Below the pieces are notes generated by a model. The model saw only the letters and a program-made list of their open reading frames with translations, was not told the DNA's origin and ran no database searches. A stretch of 64,000 nt of DNA, from assembly GCA_017308135.1 (NCBI GenBank), contig JAFKFM010000007.1:266001-330000 (forward strand), written 5' to 3'. This document shows, in pieces, positions 1 to 8,400 of the stretch. The translations under genes were made by a program, and so were the position numbers. The stretch comes from Alphaproteobacteria bacterium (lineage in GTDB: Bacteria; Pseudomonadota; Alphaproteobacteria; CACIAM-22H2). Numbering within the stretch: position 1 is the stretch's first letter; every line of letters begins with the position of its first letter.

Positions 1-1164
1 GCCCTCGGCTCCTTCGCCGCGGGCACGTTCGCGACCATCGTCATCGGGGCGGCGGCCGAACCGCTCGGCCGGGTTGCGTTTCTGCTGGGCCCCGAGGATT
101 ATTTCGCGCTGATCGTGTTGGGCCTCGTCTTCGCCATCGTGCTCGCCAGCGGTTCGATCCTAAAGGCGATCATCGCGGCGCTGATCGGCGCCATCCTGTC
201 GACCGTCGGGACCGACATCGAAACCGGCGTGCAGCGTTTGACCTTCGGCATCGGCTCGCTGTTCGAAGGGATCAACGTGTCGATCCTGGCGATGGGCGTG
301 TTCGGCGTCGCTGAGATCTTGCGCAATCTCGAGGAACACCATTCCCGTCCGCTGATCGAACGCCATATCGGCCGGCTGTGGCCGAGCGGCGAGGAGTTCA
401 AACGCGCGGCCGCACCGGTCGCGCGCGGCACGGTTCTGGGCTCGATCCTGGGCTTGCTGCCGGGATCGGGCACGTTGCTCGCACCCTTCGCGTCCTACGT
501 GATGGAGAAGAAGATCTCCAAAACGCCCGAACGTTTCGGCAAAGGCGCGCCCGAAGGGGTGGCCGGGCCGGAAGCGGCCAACAACGCGGCCGCGCAAACC
601 TGCTTCATTCCGCTGCTGTCGCTGGGCTTGCCGCCCAACGCGGTGATGGCGCTGATCCTGGGCGCCTTGACCGTGCAGGGGATCGCGCCCGGCCCGCAGG
701 TCTTCACCAAGTATCCGGAACTGTTCTGGGGCATGGTCGCGTCGATGTGGATCGGCAATCTGATGCTGCTGATCATCAATCTGCCGTTGATCGGTTTGTG
801 GGTTTCGTTGCTGCGCGTGCCTTATCGATTGCTCTATCCCGCGATCCTGCTGTTCTGCTGCATCGGCTTGTTCTCGGTGAATCGCCTGCCCGAAGACATC
901 TACTTCATGGCGATGTTCGGCATGGTCGGCATGCTGCTTTACAAATTCGGCTTCGAAGCGCCGCCGTTGATCCTGGGTTTCGTGCTGGGCGATTCGCTCG
1001 AATCGAATTTCCGGCGCGCGCTGATCCTGGCGGATGGCGACTGGTTCACCTTCGTCGAAAGCCCGATCGCGGTCGCGCTGCTGCTGCTGGCGGCCGTCAT
1101 GCTGGCGGCGACGCTGTTTCCGAAATTGCGCAAAGGCCGCGAGGACGTCCTCAAGGACGACTGA
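1..1164 (+). CDS. tctA: TctA family large membrane subunit of a tripartite tricarboxylate transporter, 5' end outside the window
   Basis: The reading frame is already open at base 1 and runs to a TGA at 1164, so only the last 387 or so residues of a family that usually has about 500 are present. TctA is the large multi-span inner-membrane subunit that moves a carboxylate delivered by a TctC/Bug binding protein. The fragment shows the family blocks LGPEDYF, PEAANNAAAQ, FIPLLSLGLPPN and the PYRLLYPA segment, with many hydrophobic spans. The SDR gene follows after 25 bases, so the two are probably co-transcribed. The cognate TctB and TctC are not visible and may lie upstream. The substrate cannot be read from the sequence. 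Confidence 0.93.
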   Translation, partial: ALGSFAAGTFATIVIGAAAEPLGRVAFLLGPEDYFALIVLGLVFAIVLASGSILKAIIAALIGAILSTVGTDIETGVQRLTFGIGSLFEGINVSILAMGVFGVAEILRNLEEHHSRPLIERHIGRLWPSGEEFKRAAAPVARGTVLGSILGLLPGSGTLLAPFASYVMEKKISKTPERFGKGAPEGVAGPEAANNAAAQTCFIPLLSLGLPPNAVMALILGALTVQGIAPGPQVFTKYPELFWGMVASMWIGNLMLLIINLPLIGLWVSLLRVPYRLLYPAILLFCCIGLFSVNRLPEDIYFMAMFGMVGMLLYKFGFEAPPLILGFVLGDSLESNFRRALILADGDWFTFVESPIAVALLLLAAVMLAATLFPKLRKGREDVLKDD

Positions 1165-1189
1165 GCGTCAAGTACAGGAGATACGGAAT

Positions 1190-1939
1190 ATGTCGGATGT
1201 CGTGATCGTCACCGGTGCCAGCACCGGAATCGGGGCCGCAACCGCGCGCCTGCTGGGTTCGCAAGGGGCCAGCGTCGTCGTCAACTACAACAGCTCCACC
1301 GAAGCCGCCGAAGGCGTGGTGGCGGAGGTGAAGGCGCTGGGCGGCAAGGCGATTGCGGTGAAGGCGAATATGGGCTCGCAAGCCGATATCGTGCGCATGT
1401 TCGCCGAGACGGACGCGGCGTTCGGGCCGGTCACGGGTTTGGTCAACAATGCCGCGACCAACACCACGCATCGCAAGATCGAAACCTACGATTTCGACGA
1501 GGTGATGGGCGTGCTCGCGGTCAACACCGCGGGGCTGCTGATCTGCTGCCGCGAGGCGGTCAAGCGCATGTCGACCAAGAACGGCGGCAAAGGCGGGGCG
1601 ATCGTGAACGTGTCCTCGATCGGCGCGCTGACCGGCTCGCCGGGCCGCTTCATCCATTACGCGGGCTCGAAGGGCGCGGTGGATTCGATGACGCTGGGCA
1701 TCGCCAACGAAGTCGCGCGCTGCGGCATCCGCGTCAACGCCATCCGGCCGGGCATGGTCGACACACCCATCCACGCCAAAACCGGCCAAGCCGACCGTAT
1801 GGCGGACGCGGCATTGGCGACACCTTTGGGCCGCGCGGGACGGCCCGAGGAAGTGGCGGAATCGATCGCCTGGCTGCTGTCGGACAAGGCCTCGCTCGTC
1901 ACCGGCGCGATCCTCAACGTGATGGGCGCGCAACGCTGA
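1190..1939 (+). CDS. Short-chain dehydrogenase/reductase (SDR)
   Basis: A classical SDR of 249 residues, expected to be an NAD(P)-dependent cytosolic alcohol or keto-acid oxidoreductase. The cofactor motif TGASTGIG is at residues 8-15, an NNAA motif follows near residue 90, and the catalytic Tyr and Lys lie in HYAGSKGA. The ATG at 1190 is chosen because AGGAG sits at 1176-1180; an in-frame upstream extension lies inside the preceding TctA gene and has no family similarity. Its position 25 bases after tctA suggests that it acts on the imported compound. The exact substrate is unknown. Confidence 0.9.
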   Translation: MSDVVIVTGASTGIGAATARLLGSQGASVVVNYNSSTEAAEGVVAEVKALGGKAIAVKANMGSQADIVRMFAETDAAFGPVTGLVNNAATNTTHRKIETYDFDEVMGVLAVNTAGLLICCREAVKRMSTKNGGKGGAIVNVSSIGALTGSPGRFIHYAGSKGAVDSMTLGIANEVARCGIRVNAIRPGMVDTPIHAKTGQADRMADAALATPLGRAGRPEEVAESIAWLLSDKASLVTGAILNVMGAQR

Positions 1940-1942
1940 AAG

Positions 1943-1973
1943 CGGCGCTGTTTCAAAGCCTGAAACAGCGCCG
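1943..1973 (+). terminator. 13-bp perfect stem-loop after the SDR gene
   Basis: CGGCGCTGTTTCA (1943-1955) pairs exactly with TGAAACAGCGCCG (1961-1973) across a 5-base loop, four bases after the SDR stop. No T-run follows, so this may be a processing or 3'-protecting hairpin, or a weak terminator, rather than a full intrinsic terminator. The bicupin gene on the same strand begins 118 bases further on. Confidence 0.55.
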
Positions 1974-2090
1974 AATAGGAATGGGCCGCCTTGGGGCGCC
2001 TTCGTACTATCCGGGCATTGGCTCGACCGGCGGCGCTTTTCGAAGCCCGCCGGGACCGCCGAGCCCCCATCGTCGAAGAGGTCGCCCGCC

Positions 2091-3029
2091 ATGTCCGGCA
2101 TCGCCGCACGCCAAGCCACCAAGGCCGAATTCCGCAAAATGCCGCCGCAGCTCGTCGAATCCGGCGGCAAGGCGAAGACTTGGATCACGCGCGGCGGAAA
2201 CTTCGCCGTCGTCGTCTCGGAAGTCGAGCCCGGCGCGGTTCTGTCGCGCGCGAACAATCCCGAAGAATACATGATCATCCTGCCGCCCGACGGGGCGTCG
2301 GCGACGATCGAAGCGGGTGGGCGCACGGTCGATGCGAAGCCGGACTCCCTGACCATCGTTCCGCCCGGGGCGAGCACGCTCACCGCCACGACGAAGGGTC
2401 TGGTCGCGCGCATCTTCTCCAAGGCGTCGGACGACATCATGGCGAAGGCGTCGAACGCGGCGAACTATGCCGATGGCGCGCCGGAACTGGCGCCGCCCGA
2501 TCTGTGGCCGGAGCCTTATGACGGCTATCGTTTGCGTTACTATCCGCTGGCGCAATACGCCAAGCCGGATGGCGACCGCATCCAGCCGCGCGTCTTCCGC
2601 TCGACCAATATGCTGGTCAATCTGTTCGTCCACTACAAGACGCGCCGTTCGACCAAGGCGTTGAGCCCGCATTGGCACGACGATTTCGAACAGGCGTCGC
2701 TGACCCTCAGCGGCAAGTGGATCCACCACATGCGCTACAATTGGGGTTCGGATCTCGACACGTGGACGCCGGACGATCACGGCGAGATGGGCACGCCATC
2801 GGTCATCATCATTCCGGCGACCGTCGTGCACACCAGCCGCGACGTGGGCGACGGCGAGTCCTCGCTCTACGACATCTTCTGCCCGCCGCGCATGGATTTC
2901 GCGGCCAAGAAAGGCTTCGTGATCAACGAGGACGAATACCCGCTGCCCGCGACCAATGCGGCGGCGGCGCCAGGCGCGCCCGCACCCAAAACCGGCGGAA
3001 CGCTGCTGTCCTGGCAGAAGCCCGGTTGA
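2091..3029 (+). CDS. Cupin-fold protein (probable bicupin), function unknown
   Basis: A protein of 312 residues with no signal peptide or membrane span. The C-terminal half carries a cupin metal site: His194 and His196 in PHWHDDFE, Glu200 four residues on, and a distal His247 in VVHTSRD. The N-terminal half (about 30-125) resembles a second cupin barrel without an obvious His set. Bicupins include dioxygenases, isomerases and sugar-binding proteins, so a metal-dependent enzyme acting on the imported substrate is plausible but not shown. The gene lies between an SDR and tctBA on the same strand, 25 bases ahead of tctB. Confidence 0.75.
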   Translation: MSGIAARQATKAEFRKMPPQLVESGGKAKTWITRGGNFAVVVSEVEPGAVLSRANNPEEYMIILPPDGASATIEAGGRTVDAKPDSLTIVPPGASTLTATTKGLVARIFSKASDDIMAKASNAANYADGAPELAPPDLWPEPYDGYRLRYYPLAQYAKPDGDRIQPRVFRSTNMLVNLFVHYKTRRSTKALSPHWHDDFEQASLTLSGKWIHHMRYNWGSDLDTWTPDDHGEMGTPSVIIIPATVVHTSRDVGDGESSLYDIFCPPRMDFAAKKGFVINEDEYPLPATNAAAAPGAPAPKTGGTLLSWQKPG

Positions 3030-3054
3030 TCGGCGAAGCGCGCCGGGCCCGAAC

Positions 3055-3519
3055 ATGACGGGGCGCGTCAATCTCCAGGACCTGGCCGCGGGCGGCGTGT
3101 TCGCCGCCCTCGGCTTGTTCTTCGCGCTTGGCGCTTGGTTCGATCTGCGTATCGGGTCGGCGCTATCGATGGGGCCGGGTTACTTCCCATTGCTGCTCGG
3201 CGGGGTGCTGACGGCGCTGGGCGGCGCGATCGCGTTGAAGGCGTTGGTCGCGGCGCGCGCGCCCTTCGGCGCCACGTCGTGGCGCGGCCTGACGATGACG
3301 ATCGCCGCCATCGTGTTCTTCGCGGCGACGGTGCGCGGCCTCGGCCTCGCGCCGTCGTTGTGCATCGCGACGATGATCGCCGCCGGCGCCTCCGGTCAGG
3401 TGAATTTGCGGCTGGCGGCGATGTTGGGCCTGTCGCTGACCTTCATCTGCGTGGCGATCTTCATTTGGGGGCTGGGGCTGCGCTACGCGACCATCGGCCC
3501 GTGGCTCGGGGGGCAATAG
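3055..3519 (+). CDS. tctB: TctB family small membrane subunit of a TTT transporter
   Basis: A 154-residue integral membrane protein with about four hydrophobic spans and the TctB signature MGPGYFP near residue 43. TctB is the small, poorly conserved partner of TctA in the inner membrane. The ATG at 3055 begins MTGRVNLQDL, the usual TctB-like N-terminus; an upstream in-frame extension would run back into the cupin gene. It is followed after 8 bases by tctA, so translation is probably coupled. The order B-A without an adjacent same-strand C is incomplete; the nearest binding protein is convergent at 5102-6088. Confidence 0.88.
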   Translation: MTGRVNLQDLAAGGVFAALGLFFALGAWFDLRIGSALSMGPGYFPLLLGGVLTALGGAIALKALVAARAPFGATSWRGLTMTIAAIVFFAATVRGLGLAPSLCIATMIAAGASGQVNLRLAAMLGLSLTFICVAIFIWGLGLRYATIGPWLGGQ

Positions 3520-3527
3520 GCGCCGAT

Positions 3528-5033
3528 ATGGAACTCATCGACCATTTGGCGCTCGGTTTCGGTACCGCGCTGTCGCTCGACAACGCGCTTTATTGTTTGC
3601 TCGGCGCCCTGATCGGCACGGCGATCGGCGTATTGCCGGGTATCGGCCCGACCGCCACCGTCGCGGTGCTGTTGCCGGTGACCTATCACCTGACGCCGGT
3701 CGCCTCGCTGATCATGCTCGCGGGCATATATTACGGCTCGCAATATGGCGGCTCGACGACGGCGATCCTGGTCAATCTGCCGGGCGAGGTGTCGTCGTCG
3801 GTCACGGCGATCGACGGCTATCAAATGGCGCGCAAAGGCGACGCGGGCAAGGCGCTGGCGATCGCCGCGATCGGATCGTTCGTCGCGGGCACGTTCGCGA
3901 CCTTGGTGATCGCGCTGGTCGCCGTGCCGCTTTCGTCGATCGCGCTGAAGTTCGGTCCGGCCGAGTATTTCTCGCTGATCCTGACGGGTCTCGTCACGTC
4001 GACGGCACTCGCCCACGGCTCGATGTTGAAGGCGGTCGCGACGATCATCGCGGGTATGTTGTTCGGCCTGATCGGCATCGACGTCGATAGCGGCGCCTTC
4101 CGCTACAATATGGGCATGATCGAGATGTCCGACGGGTTGTCGATCGTCGCCGTGGCGCTGGGCATTTTCGGCATCTCCGAAATCCTGCGCAATCTCGACG
4201 ATCCCGAACGCGCACCGTCCGGCATGGCGAAGATCACCACATTGATGCCCACGCGCGACGATTTGCGCCGCAGCGCCATGCCCATCGCGCGCGGCTCGAT
4301 CCTCGGTTCGGCTTTGGGCACGCTGCCGGGGGCGGGCTCCATACTGTCGGCCTTCGCCGCCTATATGCTCGAAAAGCGCCTGTCGCGAACCCCGTGGCGT
4401 TTCGGGAAGGGCGCCATCGAAGGCGTGGCCGCCCCCGAAGCCGCGAACAACGCCGGCGCGCAGACCTCGTTCATTCCGATGCTGACGCTGGGCCTGCCGA
4501 CCAATCCGCTGATGGCGCTGATGATCGGCGCGTTGATGCTGCACGGGATCACGCCGGGGCCCGACGTGATCGACCGGCGGCCGGAATTGTTCTGGGGCTT
4601 GATCGCGTCGATGTGGGTCGGCAACGCGATGCTGGTTGTGCTGAACCTGCCGCTGGTCGGTTTGTGGGTCAGCTTGCTGCGCATTCCCTACCGTCTGCTG
4701 ATGCCCGCGATCGTCGCCTTCTCGATCATCGGCGTGTTCACGGTCGGCGGCAGCGATTTCGACGTCTATGTCTTGGCCGGACTCAGCCTGTTCGGATATC
4801 TCTTGTCGAAACTCGGCTGCGAGCCCGCTCCCTTCTTGATGGGATTCGTGCTGGGGGCACCGCTCGAGGAACATATGCGCCGTGCACTCGTGTTCTCCAA
4901 CGGCGATCCTAGCATCTTCGTGACGCAACCGATCAGCGCCGCGTTCTTGGTCTGCGCGGTCTTGATCCTGATCGCGATCCTGCTGCCCAGCGTCTCGCGC
5001 AAGCGCGAGGAAATCTTCGCGGAAGAGTCCTGA
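3528..5033 (+). CDS. tctA: TctA family large membrane subunit of a TTT transporter
   Basis: A complete TctA of 501 residues, the normal family length, with a dozen or so hydrophobic segments. The family signatures are GVLPGIGPTATV, YYGSQYGGSTTAIL, LKFGPAEYFSL and PEAANNAGAQTSFIP. The ATG at 3528 gives MELIDHLALGF, the standard TctA start, and lies 8 bases after the tctB stop. It should form the membrane channel with the TctB at 3055. A strong hairpin follows at 5041-5074. The substrate is unknown; known TTT systems carry citrate, tartrate, aromatic acids and other carboxylates. Confidence 0.95.
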   Translation: MELIDHLALGFGTALSLDNALYCLLGALIGTAIGVLPGIGPTATVAVLLPVTYHLTPVASLIMLAGIYYGSQYGGSTTAILVNLPGEVSSSVTAIDGYQMARKGDAGKALAIAAIGSFVAGTFATLVIALVAVPLSSIALKFGPAEYFSLILTGLVTSTALAHGSMLKAVATIIAGMLFGLIGIDVDSGAFRYNMGMIEMSDGLSIVAVALGIFGISEILRNLDDPERAPSGMAKITTLMPTRDDLRRSAMPIARGSILGSALGTLPGAGSILSAFAAYMLEKRLSRTPWRFGKGAIEGVAAPEAANNAGAQTSFIPMLTLGLPTNPLMALMIGALMLHGITPGPDVIDRRPELFWGLIASMWVGNAMLVVLNLPLVGLWVSLLRIPYRLLMPAIVAFSIIGVFTVGGSDFDVYVLAGLSLFGYLLSKLGCEPAPFLMGFVLGAPLEEHMRRALVFSNGDPSIFVTQPISAAFLVCAVLILIAILLPSVSRKREEIFAEES

Positions 5034-5035
5034 CG

Positions 5036-5074
5036 AAAAACCCGCGCTTTCCGGACGGCACCGGAAAGCGCGGG
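5036..5074. terminator. Bidirectional terminator between convergent tctA and the TctC-like gene
   Basis: A 14-bp perfect stem, CCCGCGCTTTCCGG (5041-5054) and CCGGAAAGCGCGGG (5061-5074), has a 6-base loop. On the minus strand it is followed at once by a run of five U, read from AAAAA at 5036-5040, so it is an intrinsic terminator for the minus-strand gene. It also closes the plus-strand tctBA transcript. Confidence 0.85.
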
Positions 5075-5101
5075 CGATTTCGCCAGCGCGTCGAAGGTTC
5101 G

Positions 5102-6088
5102 TCAGTTGATCGGGCCGATCTCCTTGGCGAATTCCTCGACCATCGCGATTTCGGTTTTCAGGACTTTGGTGAATTCCTCGATCGAGACCGGGGCGGGCGT
5201 GGCGCCGCCGCGCTGGAGCAGGGCGACGAAACTCGGCTCCAGGATCGCTTCATTGAGCACCGCGTTGATCCGCTCGGCCAACGGGCGGGGCAGGCCGGGC
5301 GGTGCGAAGAAGCACCACCACAATTGCGCGGATTCCATTCCCGGCACGCCGGCCTGGGCGAAGGTCGGCGCCTCGGGCGAGCCCGGCGGATAGTTCGAAT
5401 CCGCATAGGCGAGCAGGCGCAGCTGGCCGCTGGTGATCTGGCCCAGCGTGCTCGACACCGACACGATCATCATGCCCAGGCGCCCCGCGACGAGATCGGT
5501 CTGCGCGTCGGCCGAGCTTTTGTAGTTCACGCCCTTGATCTTCAAGCCGGTCTGTTTCTTGAACAGCTCGCCCTGCTGATGCTGGGTCGTGCCGATTCCG
5601 GCGAAGCCGTAGAACACCTTGTCGGTGTTCGCCTTCGCATATTCGACGAATTCCTTGACCGTCTTCACCGGCAAGGACGATGGCACGACCATCGCAGCGG
5701 GCGAGCGTGCGATCATCGACAGCGGCGTCAGATCCTTCAGCGGGTCCATCGGCACTTTCATGATCGGCTTGTAGCCCGCGATGCTGCTGGGGCTTTCCAG
5801 CAGCGTGTAGCCGTCGGCCTGCGCGCGCGCGACCGAATTGGTGCCGGTGAAACCGCCGGCACCCGGGCGATTTTCGACCAGGAAGGGCTGGCCGAGTTTC
5901 TTCTGCAGGATTTCGGCGATGGCGCGGGTGAAGGTGTCGTTGCTCGCACCCGGCCCGTAGGGCACGACCAGCGTTACCGCGCGGGCCGGCCAGGCGGGCG
6001 CTTGGGTCAAAGCGGGGCTCGCCAAAGTCGCGGCGGCGGCGGTCGTCAGAACGGTACGGCGGGTTAAGCGGGGCGAATTTGCGGACAT
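5102..6088 (-). CDS. Bug/TctC family periplasmic solute-binding protein
   Basis: A 328-residue Bug-family binding protein, the extracytoplasmic component of TTT importers. The N-terminus SPRLTRRTVLTT has a twin-arginine pair followed by a hydrophobic stretch ending near ALTQAPAW, so Tat export is likely. The mature part starts with the Bug-typical VTLVVPYGPG and continues with NRPGAGGFTG. The ATG at 6088 is preferred over an in-frame ATG 42 bases upstream because GGGAGG lies at 6097-6102. It is transcribed towards tctBA (3055-5033), which lacks its own tctC, so it may serve that system. It could equally be a free-standing Bug protein, a common situation in these bacteria. Confidence 0.93.
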   Translation of the reverse strand: MSANSPRLTRRTVLTTAAAATLASPALTQAPAWPARAVTLVVPYGPGASNDTFTRAIAEILQKKLGQPFLVENRPGAGGFTGTNSVARAQADGYTLLESPSSIAGYKPIMKVPMDPLKDLTPLSMIARSPAAMVVPSSLPVKTVKEFVEYAKANTDKVFYGFAGIGTTQHQQGELFKKQTGLKIKGVNYKSSADAQTDLVAGRLGMMIVSVSSTLGQITSGQLRLLAYADSNYPPGSPEAPTFAQAGVPGMESAQLWWCFFAPPGLPRPLAERINAVLNEAILEPSFVALLQRGGATPAPVSIEEFTKVLKTEIAMVEEFAKEIGPIN

Positions 6089-6405
6089 TGGCGGTTCCTC
6101 CCGGCTGGGCCGATCGAAAGTCGTCGGCACTTGCGAAAACGCTATGCCAGCGGCGGAATCGCGGCGACCGGGTTTTGGCGCAGTTTCGCCCGATGAAACC
6201 CAGCGATTTTTTTACGGCGGATGGTGCGGGCGCCGACATCGTCGATACGGCGATGGGCCGTGTTTCCGTCGCGCCGCGAATTTCCTTTGAGGTTCAATGG
6301 GGTTCGGGCGGCGGAAAAATCGAGGAATTTCAATGTCGCTTGACGGCTCTTCGTCGGCTTGTCGTAGGTTCGCGCCGACTTCGCCCACCATCGGCCCCGA
6401 CGAAT
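6089..6405. other. Intergenic region upstream of the TctC-like gene
   Basis: No protein-coding signal is convincing here. The right-hand part before 6089 should hold the minus-strand promoter of the TctC-like gene. On the plus strand a TTGACG box at 6340-6345 lies 16-19 bases ahead of loose -10-like sequences near 6362-6370, just upstream of the terminator at 6406-6436. A short plus-strand transcript is therefore possible but unproven. Confidence 0.4.
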
Positions 6406-6436
6406 AAAGGCCCCGGTCACCGACCGGGGCCTTTTT
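6406..6436. terminator. Intrinsic terminator downstream of the FadJ-like gene
   Basis: AAAGGCCCCGGTC (6406-6418) pairs with GACCGGGGCCTTT (6422-6434), a 13-bp stem with a 3-base loop. The plus strand continues with TT and the minus strand with ATTC, so the better U-run is on the plus strand although the adjacent gene (6447-8396) is on the minus strand. It is probably bidirectional. Confidence 0.85.
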
Positions 6437-6446
6437 CGTTAGCGGC

Positions 6447-8396
6447 TTACTGGCGCGACAATTCCTTCTGGAACATCGGTCCGCCTTTATGCGCGGGAAA
6501 GCCGTAGCCGTTGACCATCACAAGATCGATATCGGATGCGCGCACGGCAATGCCGTCTTCGAGGACGGCTTCGGCCTCGGCGGTCATCGCGGCCAGAACG
6601 CGGGCGACGATCTTTTCGGCCGGGATCGGCGCTGTGGTGCCGCCCAGTTCCCGTCGGCGTTCGTCGATCATCGCCGCGACGATCGGCGACGGCGTGCCCG
6701 CTGGGTAATCGTACCAGCCGCCGCCGGTCTTGCGACCCAGGCGCCCGGCTTCATAGAGCCGGTCGAGCAATGGTAGCGCGCGCGCCGGCGCTTTGCCTTC
6801 GGCGATCAGGCGCTGGCGCGTATGCCAGGCGATATCCAGGCCCGACATATCCCACACCGCGAACGGGCCCATTTTGAAGCCGTAACCGGTCAACGCCGCA
6901 TCGATCTCGGCGGGGGCGGCACCGTCCTCGACCATGATCTCGCATTCGCGGCGATAGGCCGAATAGATGCGATTGCCGATGAAACCTTCGCCCACGCGCG
7001 CAACGACCGGCAGCTTGCCGAGCTTCTTGGAGACCGCGAGCGCCGTGGCCAAAGCCGCCGTGCCGGTCTTGGCGCCGCGCACGATCTCCAGCAGCCGCAT
7101 CACGTTCGCGGGGCTGAAGAAATGCAGACCCACGACCGATTCCGGCCGCTTTGTCGCGGCGGCGATGACGTCGAGATCCAAATACGAGGTGTTCGACGCC
7201 AGGATCGAGTGCGCGGGCAGGATCGCATCCAACTCGCCGAACACGCGCCGCTTGATCGCCATATCCTCGATCACCGCTTCGATCGCGAGATCGCAATCGG
7301 CGGCATCGGCAAGAGACGTGGACGCCGTCAGCCGATTCGTGCGCTCGGCGGCGGCATCGGCCGTGATCCGGCCTTTGGCGACGTCTTGGGCTGCGATATC
7401 GGCGATGCGCGCGGTCCCGCGCGCCAGCGAGGCGGCGTCGATATCGATCAAACGGGCTTCGTAGCCGGCGGCAAGGCAGGCGGCGGCGATCCCCGCCCCC
7501 ATGGTGCCGGCCCCGATCACCGCGATGCGGCGGACCGCGATCGCGGCGTCGGGCGAGACGCCGTCGATCTTGGCGCTTTCGCGCTCGGCGAAGAACAGAT
7601 GGCGCAGGGCCGCCGCTTCATCGTCTTGGCGCAATTCCTGAAACGCGGCGCGTTCCTGGGCGAGCGCCTCGCCGAACGGCAAAGCAAGCGCGCGGCGCAG
7701 GGAAGCGATCGCTTCGCTGACCGGTTTACGGCCGGGATTGCGTTTGAGGGCGGCGTTTGCGCCCGTTTCGAAGCGCGCGGGATCGCCGTTGCGAACCGGC
7801 AGATCGCGCAAGCGCCGTTTGGCGGTGGCCGGCGAACGCGCGAGTTCGATCGCCGCCGCGCGCAGATCGCCGGTCGTCACCGCGTCGATCATGCCCAGTT
7901 TCAGCGCTTCGGGGGCGGGCACGCGCTTGCCGGTGACGACGATGTCGAGCGCTTCGGCCGGATCGACGATGCGCGGCAGGCGCACCGTACCGCCCGCACC
8001 GGGGATCATCCCCAGCGTGACTTCCGGCAGGCCCAGCTTGGCGTCCGGCGTGGCGATGCGGATATCGCAGCCCAGCGCCAATTCGTAACCGCCGCCCAAG
8101 GCCGCGCCATGGATCGCGACGATGACGGGCTTGGGGCATTCTTCGATCGCCGCGATGACGGCGGGCAGTTGCGGATCGGCGAGCGGTTTGCCGAATTCGC
8201 GGATATCGGATCCGGCGACGAAAGTGCGGCCCGCCCCGATCAGCACGGCGCCGATCACGGTCTTGTCGCCGGCGACCTTGCCGAAAGCGGCGATCAGGCC
8301 TTGGCGCACGGCGATGGAGCCCGCATTGACCGGCGGATTGTCGATCGTCACGACGGCGATATTGCCCTCGCGTTCCAAACGGACGGCGTCGGTCAT
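6447..8396 (-). CDS. Bifunctional enoyl-CoA hydratase/3-hydroxyacyl-CoA dehydrogenase (FadJ/FadB-like)
   Basis: A 649-residue fatty-acid oxidation multifunctional enzyme. The N-terminal crotonase domain (about 1-190) has the oxyanion segment FVAGSDIREF, Glu105 in GGGYE and Glu125 in LPEV, matching the two catalytic glutamates of FadB. The NAD-binding domain starts near 290 with GAGTMGAG at 295-302, followed by the 3HCDH C-terminal domain to about 640. The expected reactions are trans-2-enoyl-CoA hydration and NAD-dependent oxidation of the 3-hydroxyacyl-CoA. It starts 4 bases after the stop of the crotonase gene at 8401-9171, so the two form an operon. No thiolase is adjacent. Confidence 0.95.
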   Translation of the reverse strand: MTDAVRLEREGNIAVVTIDNPPVNAGSIAVRQGLIAAFGKVAGDKTVIGAVLIGAGRTFVAGSDIREFGKPLADPQLPAVIAAIEECPKPVIVAIHGAALGGGYELALGCDIRIATPDAKLGLPEVTLGMIPGAGGTVRLPRIVDPAEALDIVVTGKRVPAPEALKLGMIDAVTTGDLRAAAIELARSPATAKRRLRDLPVRNGDPARFETGANAALKRNPGRKPVSEAIASLRRALALPFGEALAQERAAFQELRQDDEAAALRHLFFAERESAKIDGVSPDAAIAVRRIAVIGAGTMGAGIAAACLAAGYEARLIDIDAASLARGTARIADIAAQDVAKGRITADAAAERTNRLTASTSLADAADCDLAIEAVIEDMAIKRRVFGELDAILPAHSILASNTSYLDLDVIAAATKRPESVVGLHFFSPANVMRLLEIVRGAKTGTAALATALAVSKKLGKLPVVARVGEGFIGNRIYSAYRRECEIMVEDGAAPAEIDAALTGYGFKMGPFAVWDMSGLDIAWHTRQRLIAEGKAPARALPLLDRLYEAGRLGRKTGGGWYDYPAGTPSPIVAAMIDERRRELGGTTAPIPAEKIVARVLAAMTAEAEAVLEDGIAVRASDIDLVMVNGYGFPAHKGGPMFQKELSRQ

Positions 8397-8400
8397 CGAA

